Assembly (NCBI RefSeq): GCF_041053105.1
Contig: NZ_CP163444.1
Coordinates: forward strand, 8,828,028 to 8,892,027
Length of the DNA: 64,000 nt
Origin: Streptomyces sp. R44
Lineage (GTDB): Bacteria > Actinomycetota > Actinomycetes > Streptomycetales > Streptomycetaceae
Direction of reading: 5' to 3'
The position numbers and the translations under genes were made by a program. Each line of letters begins with the position of its first letter. Position 1 is the stretch's first letter. Below the pieces are notes generated by a model, which made no database searches, was not told the origin of the DNA, and saw only the letters and a program-made list of their open reading frames with translations. Positions 7,573 through 16,200 of the stretch are shown here, piece after piece.

Positions 7573-9372
7573 TCAGTCTTTTGCGTCGTTGGGCATGACT
7601 TTGGTGACTTTGCCGGTGGGGTCGGTTTCGATGCGGCCGCTCTGGTTGTAGTTGTTCGAGACGTAGATCGACATGTGCTTGGGGTCGCCGAAGGTCGGGT
7701 CGTCGCCTGTGACGAGCAGGTACCGCGTCGAGATGTCTTTGACGTTGAGTTCCTTGTCTGCTCGCTTCAGCAGGGCGGGGAGGGCATCCCAGTTGAAGTC
7801 GTCCATGCTGAAGGGGCTGTCCATGGGGCCGACGCTGCCGCTGATGATTCCTTTTTCGGGGCCGGTTTCGGGGCGGTAGGTCCAGTTGTCGTAGCGGCTC
7901 TTGCTGCCCTTGACCATGACCTGGGCCGAGACGTATTCCGGGTAGACGGTGAGGTCGCATACCTGGTTGGTGCCCGTGGCCTCTTTCAGCGCCTTGAGCG
8001 CCGTGCGGATGCCATCCGGGGTCAGCAGGTTGCGCACGGCCGGCTTCCCCTCGTCGTCGCCCGTGTTCGCAGGTACGTCTGCCGCGTTGGAGGCGCTGGG
8101 TGCGGGAGTGCGGGAGCCGGACGTGGTCGGGCCGGAGGGCTGGGCGTTCTGGTCCTTGGAGCCGCCGAGGCCGGGGATGAGAGTCCACGCGAGGAGCCCT
8201 GCCAGCACCGTCGCGGCCACGGTGGAACCGACGGCGATTCCGCGGGCACGACGCCGGGCCTGTTCGGCGTGCCCTGGCTCGTGCGACCCGTGCGGAGCGA
8301 TTGGCGGCACGCTGTCCCACGGGGTTGGGCCCGGTGTGGGGTGGGCGGTGGGGCCGGCCGGATAGGACGTCGGCCTGACGGACGGGTGGGACGTCCCTTC
8401 GGGTGGCCACGGTGTCGCCGGGCCGAAGCCGGTCGCGGGCGGGGTCGCCGGCGCAGGTGCGGTGGCCGTCGCGGGCGGGAGGAGGTGGTAGGAGGTGGAC
8501 GTGGCGGCGTCCGAGACTGTGCCGGGGGGCGTGCCCGCGGCGGCTGCGGCGAGGAGTGCGTCCAGAGCGGCGGCGTCGGGCCGCGCCGTGGGGTCCTTGA
8601 CGAGGACGGCGGACAGTGTTGTTGCGAGCGCCCCTGCCCGACGCGGCGGCGGCAGTGGCTCGCTGAGGACGGCTGCCAGTGTGGCCAGCGTGGATCCCCT
8701 GCGCAGCGGGTGCGCGCCTTCCACGGCGACGTACAGCAGCATCGCGAGTGACCACAGGTCGGACGCGGGGCCGCCCTCGTCGCCGGAGATGCGCTCAGGT
8801 GCCATGTAGTCGGGGGTCCCGATGATGGAGCCGGTGGCGGTCAGCGCGGTCGATTCCCGGATGGCGGCGATGCCGAAGTCGGTGAGCACGGGACGGCCGT
8901 CGGGCCGCAGCAGTACGTTGGCCGGCTTCACGTCCCGGTGCTGGATGCCGGCGTCGTGCGCGGCCCGCAGCGCGGTGAGCAGTTCGCGTCCGAGTCTGGC
9001 CGCCGCTACGGGTTCCATGGGCCCGATTGCCAACTGGTCCGCGAGCGAGCCGCCGGTCACCAGTTCCATGACGAGCCAGGGGTAGGTGTCTTCGCCGCCG
9101 TCCACGATGTGGTGGATGGTCACGACACCAGGGTGCTGGACCCGAGCGAGCGCCTGTGCCTCGCGCAGCACGCGCTCGCGCAGCATGCGAGCCGCCTGCG
9201 GGTCGTACTCGGCGAGCCCCGGGTCGGGTGGGCGCACCTCTTTGAGGGCGACGGCCCGGTCGAGCACGATGTCCCTCGCACGCCACACCGTGCCCATCCC
9301 GCCGCCGCCGAGCCGCGTCTGGAGCTCGAAGCGGCCATCGATCACCCGTCTGCCGGGCTCCGAGTCGTTCAT
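7573..9372 (-). CDS. Membrane-anchored Ser/Thr protein kinase
   Basis: 599 residues from the ATG at 9372, the start that places the kinase domain at the N-terminus as in family members. The glycine loop is LGGGGMGTVW (21-30), the ATP lysine is K44 in VALKEV, the catalytic loop is HRDVKPANVLL with D147, and DFG is at 165-167. GTPDYMAPE follows in the activation segment. A long Pro/Thr-rich linker ends in Arg-rich juxtamembrane residues, one membrane span (VAATVLAGLLAWTLIPGLGG), and an extracytoplasmic domain of about 150 residues without PASTA repeats. The ligand sensed by this domain is unknown. It transduces external signals by phosphorylating cytoplasmic targets. Confidence 0.92.
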   Translation of the reverse strand: MNDSEPGRRVIDGRFELQTRLGGGGMGTVWRARDIVLDRAVALKEVRPPDPGLAEYDPQAARMLRERVLREAQALARVQHPGVVTIHHIVDGGEDTYPWLVMELVTGGSLADQLAIGPMEPVAAARLGRELLTALRAAHDAGIQHRDVKPANVLLRPDGRPVLTDFGIAAIRESTALTATGSIIGTPDYMAPERISGDEGGPASDLWSLAMLLYVAVEGAHPLRRGSTLATLAAVLSEPLPPPRRAGALATTLSAVLVKDPTARPDAAALDALLAAAAAGTPPGTVSDAATSTSYHLLPPATATAPAPATPPATGFGPATPWPPEGTSHPSVRPTSYPAGPTAHPTPGPTPWDSVPPIAPHGSHEPGHAEQARRRARGIAVGSTVAATVLAGLLAWTLIPGLGGSKDQNAQPSGPTTSGSRTPAPSASNAADVPANTGDDEGKPAVRNLLTPDGIRTALKALKEATGTNQVCDLTVYPEYVSAQVMVKGSKSRYDNWTYRPETGPEKGIISGSVGPMDSPFSMDDFNWDALPALLKRADKELNVKDISTRYLLVTGDDPTFGDPKHMSIYVSNNYNQSGRIETDPTGKVTKVMPNDAKD

Positions 9373-10078
9373 GGGCGGGAGCCTACGGTGCGTCGGTGAC
9401 ACGCTGCAGAGCGGGTGGCGGATCGTGCCCCCGGTTCTCTCCTTGACGCCCTTGACAAGGGGCCGGTCACCGGGGGGTCTGTTGGTCGCCCTATTACGGG
9501 TGTGATCCGCAGCGGCCTTGACCAGCGGTGACAAGTCCCGGCGATTTCTCACCATGCCCCGCCAGGAGGCAACGCTTCCCGGCTGCGGAACTTAGCGCCC
9601 AGCGGCGCTTTCCTGCCCCGGTCAGGACCAAGATTGGAGCGGTTGCCATTCGCGCGGCCAGAGTCTCACCCACGGGATGATCCGAGCCCTCGACGAGTGA
9701 CCTCCTCTGGTCCAGGGCCTCGCCTCGTTCTTTCAGAACGACTGGGACGTGACTCCGTGCGTGAGAACGGGTTCTGGCTCGCTTTCCGTGATGCGCACGC
9801 TGAGTGAAGGCTGACCCTCCGGTCAGGTTCCGGGAGGTTACCCAGGGCTCCGCGGCGGCCGACGCCGGGGCTGCAGGTGCGGGTTGCTCAGCCCCGTGAG
9901 CGTCGCGTCGGTCGTGCCGTGGCGGCGTCGGGCGGCCCTGTCCGGCTGGTTGACCTCGGGCGGCTGTCGAGGGCGACGCCGAGCACGTGGACCAGCCGAT
10001 CTCCGCCCTGAGTCGGGCGGAGACCGGCCACGGGACCGTGACGGCGGGCGCGCGCCGCGGCACCGTGGACGGAGATGG
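9373..10078 (+). other. Intergenic region with an isolated CRISPR-leader-like sequence
   Basis: No protein-coding gene can be supported here. Divergent reading frames exist but have no recognisable family. The recognisable content is the alpha-type leader-like sequence at 9751-9795, described separately. Confidence 0.5.
9751..9795 (-). promoter_or_regulatory. Orphan alpha leader-like element
   Basis: On the minus strand this reads ACGGAAAGCGAGCCAGAACC followed by CGTTCTCACGCACGGAGTC. It matches the element at 56782-56821, next to a CRISPR array, at almost every position in the first 30 nt. A CACTCAGC sequence upstream is also shared with the copy at 54754-54795. No CRISPR repeat is adjacent, so this copy is orphaned, about 33 kb from the nearest array. 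Confidence 0.6.
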
Positions 10079-11146
10079 TCACCCTTCCGCCAGTCGCCGC
10101 AGCAGCCGTCTGCCGGCGGACCCGGTGAACCACTCCGCATGGCCGACGTAGTAGTCGTACGCCAGGCGGGTGTTCTCCGCCGAGCGTGTGATGCCGTGGA
10201 AGTAGCCGAGCTCGGAGAGCGCGAACTCCGCGTGCACCAGCGGCAGGAGCACGGGGAGCGCTGCCGACTCCTGGGCGGTCAGTGGCCGCACGGACCGGTA
10301 GCCGTCGAGGAGGGCCACGGCGTCCTCCTCGCGCACGGGGCAGCCCGTCTGCAGCCACTGGACGGCGTTGCGCTCGATGGCCGTGGCCAGGTCGTGAACG
10401 GCCGTCGTCCGGTCGCTCATGCCGAAGTCCAGGACGGTGGACACCTCGCCGTCGGCGTCCCACAGCAGGTTCGAGGCGTGCCAGTCGTTGTGGGTCCACA
10501 GCGGGACGAGGCCGGGGAGGAGCGGACCCAGCCGCTCGTGCAGCGGCAGCAGGATGCGCTCCGTGTCCTCGCGCCAAGGGAAGATCTTCAGCCCCTCCTC
10601 CAGGGCGGGCCGCTCGGCCACGTGACGTTCCAGCGCCTGCAGCGGCTCGTCCGAGGCGAACACCGTGAACGACGCCACCAGCGGCTGCGCCCGACGGCGC
10701 GGTGCGTCGAAGCCCTCCGCCGCCAGGTGCAGCCGGGCCAGCGCCATACCGGCCGCCCGCGCGTGGGCGGGGGAGCGGAACGGCGACCAGGACAGCGCGT
10801 CCCGGTACAGATCCATGCCGACGCCGGCCGAGTGAACCTCGTACGTCCACTCACCGCGAACGGCCGTGTCCAGCACCTCCACCACCGGGGTGCCGCGGTT
10901 CCGCAGGTGACGCAGGAACGCGTGTTCCTCGGCGAGCCCCTCTGCCGTCCGTACGGAGACATGGTGCCGTTTCACGAACAGGCGTCGACCATCCCGCTCC
11001 ACGACGGCCGCCGCGGACAAGGGGCGCGGGCTGCGCCACACCACGCGCGAGGGCCCGGCCACATCCGTCACCTCCGCGTCGGTGAGCGGCGCCCAGTCCG
11101 GCTCCACAGCCTTGGTGCCCATGCCGTGCGCCATGTGTGAACTCAC
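10079..11146 (-). CDS. APH/choline-kinase-like phosphotransferase in thiamine-type operon
   Basis: 355 residues (GTG at 11146; ATG at 11134 also possible). The catalytic loop HNDWHASNLLWD and the metal-binding LDFGMSD identify the aminoglycoside phosphotransferase/homoserine kinase/choline kinase fold; VVERDGRRLFVKRH holds the ATP lysine. It overlaps the ABC ATPase gene by 4 bp (GTGA) and is the last gene of the NMT1-type operon. Thiamine kinases such as ThiK have this fold, so a kinase acting on imported thiamine or its pyrimidine is a reasonable inference; antibiotic resistance is less likely from context. No experimental link is visible. Confidence 0.8.
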   Translation of the reverse strand: MSSHMAHGMGTKAVEPDWAPLTDAEVTDVAGPSRVVWRSPRPLSAAAVVERDGRRLFVKRHHVSVRTAEGLAEEHAFLRHLRNRGTPVVEVLDTAVRGEWTYEVHSAGVGMDLYRDALSWSPFRSPAHARAAGMALARLHLAAEGFDAPRRRAQPLVASFTVFASDEPLQALERHVAERPALEEGLKIFPWREDTERILLPLHERLGPLLPGLVPLWTHNDWHASNLLWDADGEVSTVLDFGMSDRTTAVHDLATAIERNAVQWLQTGCPVREEDAVALLDGYRSVRPLTAQESAALPVLLPLVHAEFALSELGYFHGITRSAENTRLAYDYYVGHAEWFTGSAGRRLLRRLAEG

Positions 11147-11904
11147 GGTGCACCCACTGCCGTTGTGCCGCGCAGCGCGTCCAGGACCCGGCGCTCGGCC
11201 GCCCCGAACCCAGGTGTCGTGACATCCTCCGCGCCCCGCGGGCGGGACAGCGGCACCTCGAACCGCTCGACCACCGTGGCCGGACGCGGCGACAGGACGT
11301 GCACGGTGTCCGCGAGCAGCACGGCCTCACGGATGTCATGGGTGACAAGGACCACCGTCCAGCGGTACTTCTGCCACATCCCGGCCAGCCAGATCTGCAT
11401 GTCGCTCCTGGTCAGCGAGTCGAGTGCGCCGAACGGCTCGTCGAGCAGGAGCACCGGCCGCTCAAGGACGACCGTCCGCAGCAGTGCGGCCCGCTGTCGC
11501 ATCCCGCCGCTGAGCTGCGACGGGTACGCCTTCTGGAAGCCGTCGAGCCCGAAGTCCGCGAAGAGCGCGTCGGCCCGCGCCCTCGCCTCCTTCCTCCGCA
11601 CTCCCTGCGCCTCAAGGCCCAGGGCAGTGTTGTCCAGCACGGTCCGCCAGGGGAACAGCAGGTCCTTCTGCGGCATGTACGCGACCTTGCCGGACCTCCC
11701 ACCGGGTGGCTCACCCTCCACCCGTACCTGTCCCGAGGTGGGCCGGTCGAGGCCGGAGACGAGGTTGAACAGCGTGCTCTTGCCGCTGCCGCTGGGTCCG
11801 ATGACGGCCGCGAACTCGCCCGGTTCCACGAACAGATCCAGGTCCCGCAGCACCTCCAGCGATCCGAAGGTCTTGCCGACCCCCTCGACGCGCAGACCGC
11901 TCAC
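11143..11904 (-). CDS. ABC transporter ATPase, nitrate/taurine/pyrimidine type
   Basis: 253 residues, GTG start at 11904 overlapping the permease stop. Walker A is GPSGSGKST (36-44), the Q-loop lies in YMPQKDLLFPW, the signature is LSGGMRQR, Walker B is VLLLDEPFGALD, and the H-loop is VTHDIREAVLLAD. It belongs to the SsuB/TauB/ThiZ group that powers uptake with an NMT1-like binding protein. It is peripheral on the cytoplasmic side with the permease of the next gene. Four-base overlaps on both sides show a single transcript. Confidence 0.93.
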   Translation of the reverse strand: MSGLRVEGVGKTFGSLEVLRDLDLFVEPGEFAAVIGPSGSGKSTLFNLVSGLDRPTSGQVRVEGEPPGGRSGKVAYMPQKDLLFPWRTVLDNTALGLEAQGVRRKEARARADALFADFGLDGFQKAYPSQLSGGMRQRAALLRTVVLERPVLLLDEPFGALDSLTRSDMQIWLAGMWQKYRWTVVLVTHDIREAVLLADTVHVLSPRPATVVERFEVPLSRPRGAEDVTTPGFGAAERRVLDALRGTTAVGAP

Positions 11905-12671
11905 GACGTCACCTTCCTCTGCGCCCGCTCCCAGGGCAGGACCAGCCGCTGCAGCAGGTAGGTGGCCCCGAACAGCGCGATGCTCAGCGCCGCCGTCACT
12001 CCGACCGCCGCGAACACCAGGTCCGTACGGAACGCGCTCTTCTGCGCCTGCATGTAGATGCCGAGGCCGGCCTCGGCGCCCGCGTACTCGGCGAAGACCG
12101 CCCCGACGACCGCGTACGTGACGCTCACCCGCAGCCCCGCGAAGAAGTACGGCATCGCACTGGGCACGCGGACCAGCCGGAAGGCCCGCCATCGGCCCGC
12201 GCCGAGTGTGCGCAGCAGCCGCATCGCCTCCCGGTCGGTCGAGGCGAACCCGGCGGCGAGGTTCGCCGCGAGCGGGAAGAACGTCGTCAGCGTCACCACC
12301 AGCATCTTCGGCAGCAGCCCGAAGCCGAACCAGATGATGAGCAGGGGTGCCACCGCCACGATCGGGATCGTCTGCGTGGCGACGAGGAGCGGATACAGGC
12401 CCCGGCGGGCCGCCGCCGAGAAGTCCAGCAGGACGGCGATCAGCCAGGCGGCCACGAAGGAGAGGGCGAAGCCGAGCAGCGTCTCCTGGAGCGTGGGCAG
12501 CGTCTGCGTCCACAACTCCGCCCGGTTCTCCCAGCCCTGCTCCACCACTCGCGCGGGACTCGGCAGGGCCGTCGGGTCGACCCCGGTAGCCGTCACGTAC
12601 ACCTGCCAGCCGCCCACGACGACGGCGAGGACCAGCAAGGGCGGCCACAGCGACCGCAGCACCCGACTCAC
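11901..12671 (-). CDS. ABC transporter permease
   Basis: 256 residues, GTG start at 12671 overlapping the binding-protein stop. About six membrane segments are seen, beginning with LWPPLLVLAVVVGGW. The EAA-type loop is RLLRTLGAGRWRAFRLVRVP, which contacts the ATPase; a final segment is ALSIALFGATYLLQRLV. It belongs to the BPD_transp_1 SsuC/ThiX group. The position between binding protein and ATPase is the usual order. Confidence 0.92.
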   Translation of the reverse strand: MSRVLRSLWPPLLVLAVVVGGWQVYVTATGVDPTALPSPARVVEQGWENRAELWTQTLPTLQETLLGFALSFVAAWLIAVLLDFSAAARRGLYPLLVATQTIPIVAVAPLLIIWFGFGLLPKMLVVTLTTFFPLAANLAAGFASTDREAMRLLRTLGAGRWRAFRLVRVPSAMPYFFAGLRVSVTYAVVGAVFAEYAGAEAGLGIYMQAQKSAFRTDLVFAAVGVTAALSIALFGATYLLQRLVLPWERAQRKVTS

Positions 12672-13711
12672 TTGGCGACCGGGAGGTAGGCGTTGGTGAA
12701 GAACTCCGAGGCGTCCGGGGTCTTCGTCTGCTTCTTGCCGTTCGCGTCGACGAGCAGCCCCGCCTTGTACTCGAAGTCGGCGAAGGCCTGCCAGCGCTCG
12801 GCACTCTGCGTACCGATGGCCCCGTCGGCGCCCTTGTAGTACTCCTTCGCCAGCAGCCGCTCGCTCTTCTTCACCAGTTCGGTGTTGGTGAGGATGCTCT
12901 TGTTCGCGGAGATCAGCAGGTCGGCCGCCTCGTCCGGCCGGTCGACGGCGTAGCGGTAGCCCTTGTCGAGGGCCGCCAGGAACTTCTTCGCGGTCTCCGG
13001 GTTCTTCTTCAGGTACTGGTCGGAGGAAGCCACCAGCGTCGAGTAGATCGCCGGGAAGCCGTACTCCGACAGCTGGAAGTTCTTCAGCGGCTTCCCGCTC
13101 AGCTCGGCCTCCAGCCCCTCCCACGTCGGCATCGGCATCGCGAAGTCGGCCTTGCCCGCGTAGAGCGCCGCGTACGCGGAGGTGCTGAGAGTGACCTGCT
13201 TGAAGTCGCCCTTGCCGCCGGCGTTCCGGACCACCTCTTGGAGCAGCGGCTTCTCGTAGGGGGCGCCGAAACCGGCGTATGTCGCGCCGTCCAGATCCTT
13301 CGGGGAGCCGATGTCGGCGCGGTCGGCGCGCACGGCGACGGTCACGTTCGTCTTCTGCGTGACCGCGTAGACGGAGGTGATGTCCTGGCCGGCCGCACGC
13401 GCAGTGGTGACGCCTTCCTGGTAGGAGATGCCGAAGTCGGCCTTGTGGGCCGCGACGAGGGTCTCGGGCGCGGTCGCGCCGTAGGGGACGATCTTCAGGT
13501 CGATGCCCGCGGCCTTGAACCAGCCCTTGGCCTGGGCGACGTAGATGCCGGTGTGGTTGGTGTTGGGGGTCCAGTCGAGGGCGAGCGTGACGGTGGTCGT
13601 GCCGTCCTTCGCGGTGGTCGAGGCACCGGCGTCGGTGTCGGCGGAGCAGGCGGTGGTGACGGCGAGCAGGGAGATCGCGGCCATGGCGGGGATGAGGGGG
13701 CGGTGGTGCAT
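12668..13711 (-). CDS. NMT1/THI5-like substrate-binding lipoprotein (ThiY-like)
   Basis: 347 residues. The N-terminus MHHRPLIPAMAAISLLAVTT followed by AC is a type II signal peptide with lipobox LAVTTAC, so the mature protein is anchored outside the membrane. VTLALDWTPNTNHTGIYVAQ, KGWFKAAGIDL and the DFGISYQEG region are typical of NMT1 domain proteins binding formylaminopyrimidine-like thiamine precursors. The downstream permease and ATPase complete the transporter. The substrate is inferred from the family and from a TPP riboswitch in front of the operon. Confidence 0.9.
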   Translation of the reverse strand: MHHRPLIPAMAAISLLAVTTACSADTDAGASTTAKDGTTTVTLALDWTPNTNHTGIYVAQAKGWFKAAGIDLKIVPYGATAPETLVAAHKADFGISYQEGVTTARAAGQDITSVYAVTQKTNVTVAVRADRADIGSPKDLDGATYAGFGAPYEKPLLQEVVRNAGGKGDFKQVTLSTSAYAALYAGKADFAMPMPTWEGLEAELSGKPLKNFQLSEYGFPAIYSTLVASSDQYLKKNPETAKKFLAALDKGYRYAVDRPDEAADLLISANKSILTNTELVKKSERLLAKEYYKGADGAIGTQSAERWQAFADFEYKAGLLVDANGKKQTKTPDASEFFTNAYLPVAK

Positions 13712-13846
13712 GCCGGGGTCCTTCGTACAGGAGGGGAGTCGGGTGGTGTCGGAGTGGTGGTCACGGCCGACACAGCGCCCCGTCCATCCGCATGAAGTCG
13801 ACGGCGAGACGCCGGGTGAGCGATCGCGCCTGGCAGGTCAGGACCT

Positions 13847-14767
13847 TCACGCCGGCACGTCCAGGAGGCTGTTGGTGAAGGACCGGTCCCAGTCGCGGGC
13901 GTGCCCGACGGCGCCGTGTTCCGCGAGCCAGTGCGCGTACGGCCCCATACGGTCCTCGTCGATCACGCCCCAGCGGCCGTGCGCGTCTGTCCAGGTGGGG
14001 GCGACCAGGGAGAGGGAGCGTGCGATCAGCGAACGCGGGAAGTACGGGATCACTCGCTCCAACAGCTCCAGCGTGGCGTCGGGCTCCTGGGCAGCGGCCG
14101 CGTAACCGCGAGCTGTGACGGCGAGGAAGTTCCGTACCAGGGAGGGCTGTCGGTCCAGCAGTCGTTCGCTCGTGCCGAGCAGATAGCTGTGGTAGCGCGG
14201 CGCGCCGATCTCGTCTACGGGCCAGGTCAGCCGCTGCTCCTCGGGCAGGTCGCCGCGCAGCGCGTCCCACGACCAGTAGTTGCCGAAAGTGGCGTCCGCC
14301 TCGCCCGCGGCTATGTCGTCCACGGTCAGCTCGCGGGCGCCCGCGTCGATGATCGCCACGGCATCCGGATCGCCGCCGTCGGCCGCCACCAGATGACGGA
14401 CCATGGCCAGGCCGCGCGGGGTCGGGTTGAGGGCGATGCGGCGGCCGGCGAGGTCGCGAGGACGTTTGATGCCGGTCGACGTCGTGGTCTGGATTGCCTC
14501 CAGGCCCCGGTGGTTGACGGCCGCGACCGCGATCAGCGGCTGACCCTGCGCGGCACGGCGGGCGAGCAGTCGGTTGGGCGGGAAGACGCCGAAGTCCACC
14601 TCGCCCTGAGCGAGGTACTCCAGTGTGTCGCCGCGCCCGGGATCCTGTACGACCAGTTCGACGTCCAGGCCCGCCTCGGCGAACCAGCGGCGGGCGCGGG
14701 CGACATAGAAACCGGCAGAATTCGGCCAGGGGTGGAAATAGTCGAGCATGACCCGAATGTGTGACAT
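13847..14767 (-). CDS. NMT1/THI5-like protein without signal peptide
   Basis: 306 residues starting MSHIRVMLDYFHPWPNSAGF, directly in the periplasmic-binding fold with no signal sequence. YVARARRWFAEAGLDVELV and GEVDFGVFPPNRLL match the NMT1 domain, as does TFGNYWSWDALR later. It lies upstream of the lipoprotein gene, 135 bp away. Being cytoplasmic, it could be a soluble sensor or an enzyme-like member of the THI5 superfamily rather than a transport receptor. I see no internal Cys/His pattern of yeast Thi5 that would prove synthase activity. Confidence 0.8.
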   Translation of the reverse strand: MSHIRVMLDYFHPWPNSAGFYVARARRWFAEAGLDVELVVQDPGRGDTLEYLAQGEVDFGVFPPNRLLARRAAQGQPLIAVAAVNHRGLEAIQTTTSTGIKRPRDLAGRRIALNPTPRGLAMVRHLVAADGGDPDAVAIIDAGARELTVDDIAAGEADATFGNYWSWDALRGDLPEEQRLTWPVDEIGAPRYHSYLLGTSERLLDRQPSLVRNFLAVTARGYAAAAQEPDATLELLERVIPYFPRSLIARSLSLVAPTWTDAHGRWGVIDEDRMGPYAHWLAEHGAVGHARDWDRSFTNSLLDVPA

Positions 14768-14836
14768 GAGGGTACTCCGGAAGCGGCGCGCGGCAGCGCA
14801 AGGCGATGGGGAGGGAGGGAAGGCGAGGCGGAACGG

Positions 14837-14929
14837 TCAGTGGGACCGACGACAGCACGCGCGACAACAACAGGAGGCGGACGCCGGGGCGTTGGTCGCC
14901 AGGGGCGTCGACTCGACTGCTGCGAACAC
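14837..14929 (-). CDS. Cys-rich 30-residue leader-like ORF
   Basis: GTG at 14929 is preceded by GTAGGAG at 5-6 nt, which is the 3' strand of the riboswitch P1 stem. The product begins VFAAVESTPLATNAPASAS, then CCCRACCRRSH and stop; five of the last eleven residues are Cys. It lies between the riboswitch and the transport operon. A Cys-responsive attenuation role is conceivable, but no terminator pair was clearly visible. It may be a chance frame; the ribosome-binding-site placement argues for translation. Confidence 0.4.
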   Translation of the reverse strand: MFAAVESTPLATNAPASASCCCRACCRRSH

Positions 14930-14937
14930 GTGAACTC

Positions 14938-15052
14938 CTACGCGGGACGCCAGAAGGCGCGATTGGTGCGGTCGGCGTCCCCATGGGGATCGCGCTCGAC
15001 GAACGGATCCCAGACGCCCTCTCAGCCCAGCCGGGTAGGGGCTCCCGCGTAG
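14938..15052 (-). ncRNA. TPP (thiamine pyrophosphate) riboswitch
   Basis: On the minus strand the 5' end CTACGCGGGAGCC pairs perfectly over nine bases (CTACGCGGG/CCCGCGTAG) with the 3' end, forming P1. GGGCTGAGAGGGCG contains the conserved CTGAGAGG pyrimidine-sensing loop, and GACCGCACC occurs in the second half near the pyrophosphate sensor. The exact GAACCTGA motif is replaced, so the second sensor is diverged. It precedes the NMT1-type operon by 170 nt and should repress it when TPP is high; its P1 3' strand doubles as a GTAGGAG ribosome-binding site. Confidence 0.75.
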
Positions 15053-15165
15053 ATGGCCGAAACCATAGCCGCAGGCCCCCGATGCCGCGCAAGCGGGGTC
15101 CGAAATATGGGATCAAGTGGCTCGACCAGTAAGACGCCCAGTTCAGAGGCGTACGATCGGCCGCC

Positions 15166-16056
15166 ATGACCTCCCTGCTGCCCGGCCCGCTGGTCGACTC
15201 CACCTGGCTCGCCGACCGTCTGGACGACCCCCGCCTGATCGTGCTCGACGCCACCACCCTGCTGCCCTCGCCCCGGCACGACGGCGACCACCGTTGCGCG
15301 AGCGGACGCGAGGGCTGGGCCGAGCGACACATCCCCGGCTCCCGACACGCAGATCTGACAGGAGACTTCTCGGACCACGACGCGCCGTACCACTTCGCCG
15401 TCCCGGGTCCTGAGGCGCTGGCCGCCGCACTCGCCCGGCTGGGCGTCGGCGCGGGTCACTCGGTCGTCGCCTACGACAGCGGGGGCGGCATCTGGGCCGC
15501 CCGCCTGTGGTGGATGCTGCGGGCGATCTCCGTTCCCGCGGCCGTCCTCGACGGCGGCCTCGAAGCATGGACGGCGGCCGGACATCCGCTCGCCTCCGGC
15601 GAGAACACCGGGCGGGCGACAGCCGTCACCCCCGTCGTCCCGGTCCCGCGTCCAGAACTGTGGACGGACATCGAGACCGTGACCGCCCTCAGCCGTGGTG
15701 AACTCCCCGGCACCCTGGTGTGCGCCCTGCCGGCCGGGGGCTTCGACGGTTCGGCGCCCACGCGCTACAGCCGTCGCGGCCACATCCCCGGCAGCAGCAG
15801 CCTGCCCGGCCGCGAACTGCTCGACTCCGCCGGCCGGGTACTGCCCGCCACCGAACTCGCCGCCAGGGTCGGCGCGGTGCTCGGCGCCGCTGATTCACCG
15901 GTCGTCCTGTACTGCGGCGGCGGCATCTCGGCCGCGGGCGCGGCGCTGGCCCTCACCCTGCTCGGCCGAGAGGACGTCTCGCTGTACGACGGCTCCCTGG
16001 AGGAGTGGTCGGGGGATCCGGCACGACCCCTGGAAATCGGGGGCGCTGCCGACTGA
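15166..16056 (+). CDS. Thiosulfate/3-mercaptopyruvate sulfurtransferase (two rhodanese domains)
   Basis: 296 residues. The N-terminal rhodanese domain has VVAYDSGGGIWAARLWWMLR without catalytic Cys, as is normal for this domain. The C-terminal domain carries the active-site loop VVLYCGGGISAAGAALAL with the sulfur-carrying Cys. HIPGS motifs occur in both halves. It moves sulfane sulfur to acceptors in the cytoplasm. It is divergently placed from the TPP riboswitch operon, and sulfur donation is one need of thiamine synthesis; this link is only contextual. A TauE-type permease gene follows. Confidence 0.88.
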   Translation: MTSLLPGPLVDSTWLADRLDDPRLIVLDATTLLPSPRHDGDHRCASGREGWAERHIPGSRHADLTGDFSDHDAPYHFAVPGPEALAAALARLGVGAGHSVVAYDSGGGIWAARLWWMLRAISVPAAVLDGGLEAWTAAGHPLASGENTGRATAVTPVVPVPRPELWTDIETVTALSRGELPGTLVCALPAGGFDGSAPTRYSRRGHIPGSSSLPGRELLDSAGRVLPATELAARVGAVLGAADSPVVLYCGGGISAAGAALALTLLGREDVSLYDGSLEEWSGDPARPLEIGGAAD

Positions 16057-16200
16057 GAGCGCGGCGGGGCGGCCGGAGCGCATGCCGGGCAGGCCGGCCT
16101 GTCCGTGCCCGAGGCACCCTGCCGTACGCACCGGGAACTGATCGCGGCATGGCGCGCGCGAGATGGGGCCGGAAGCCGAACGCGACACGAGGGGGAACGG

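Noticed and set aside
7370..9555. Long frames shadowing the Ser/Thr kinase gene
   Set aside because: High-GC shadows without conserved domains; only the kinase frame has motifs in order.
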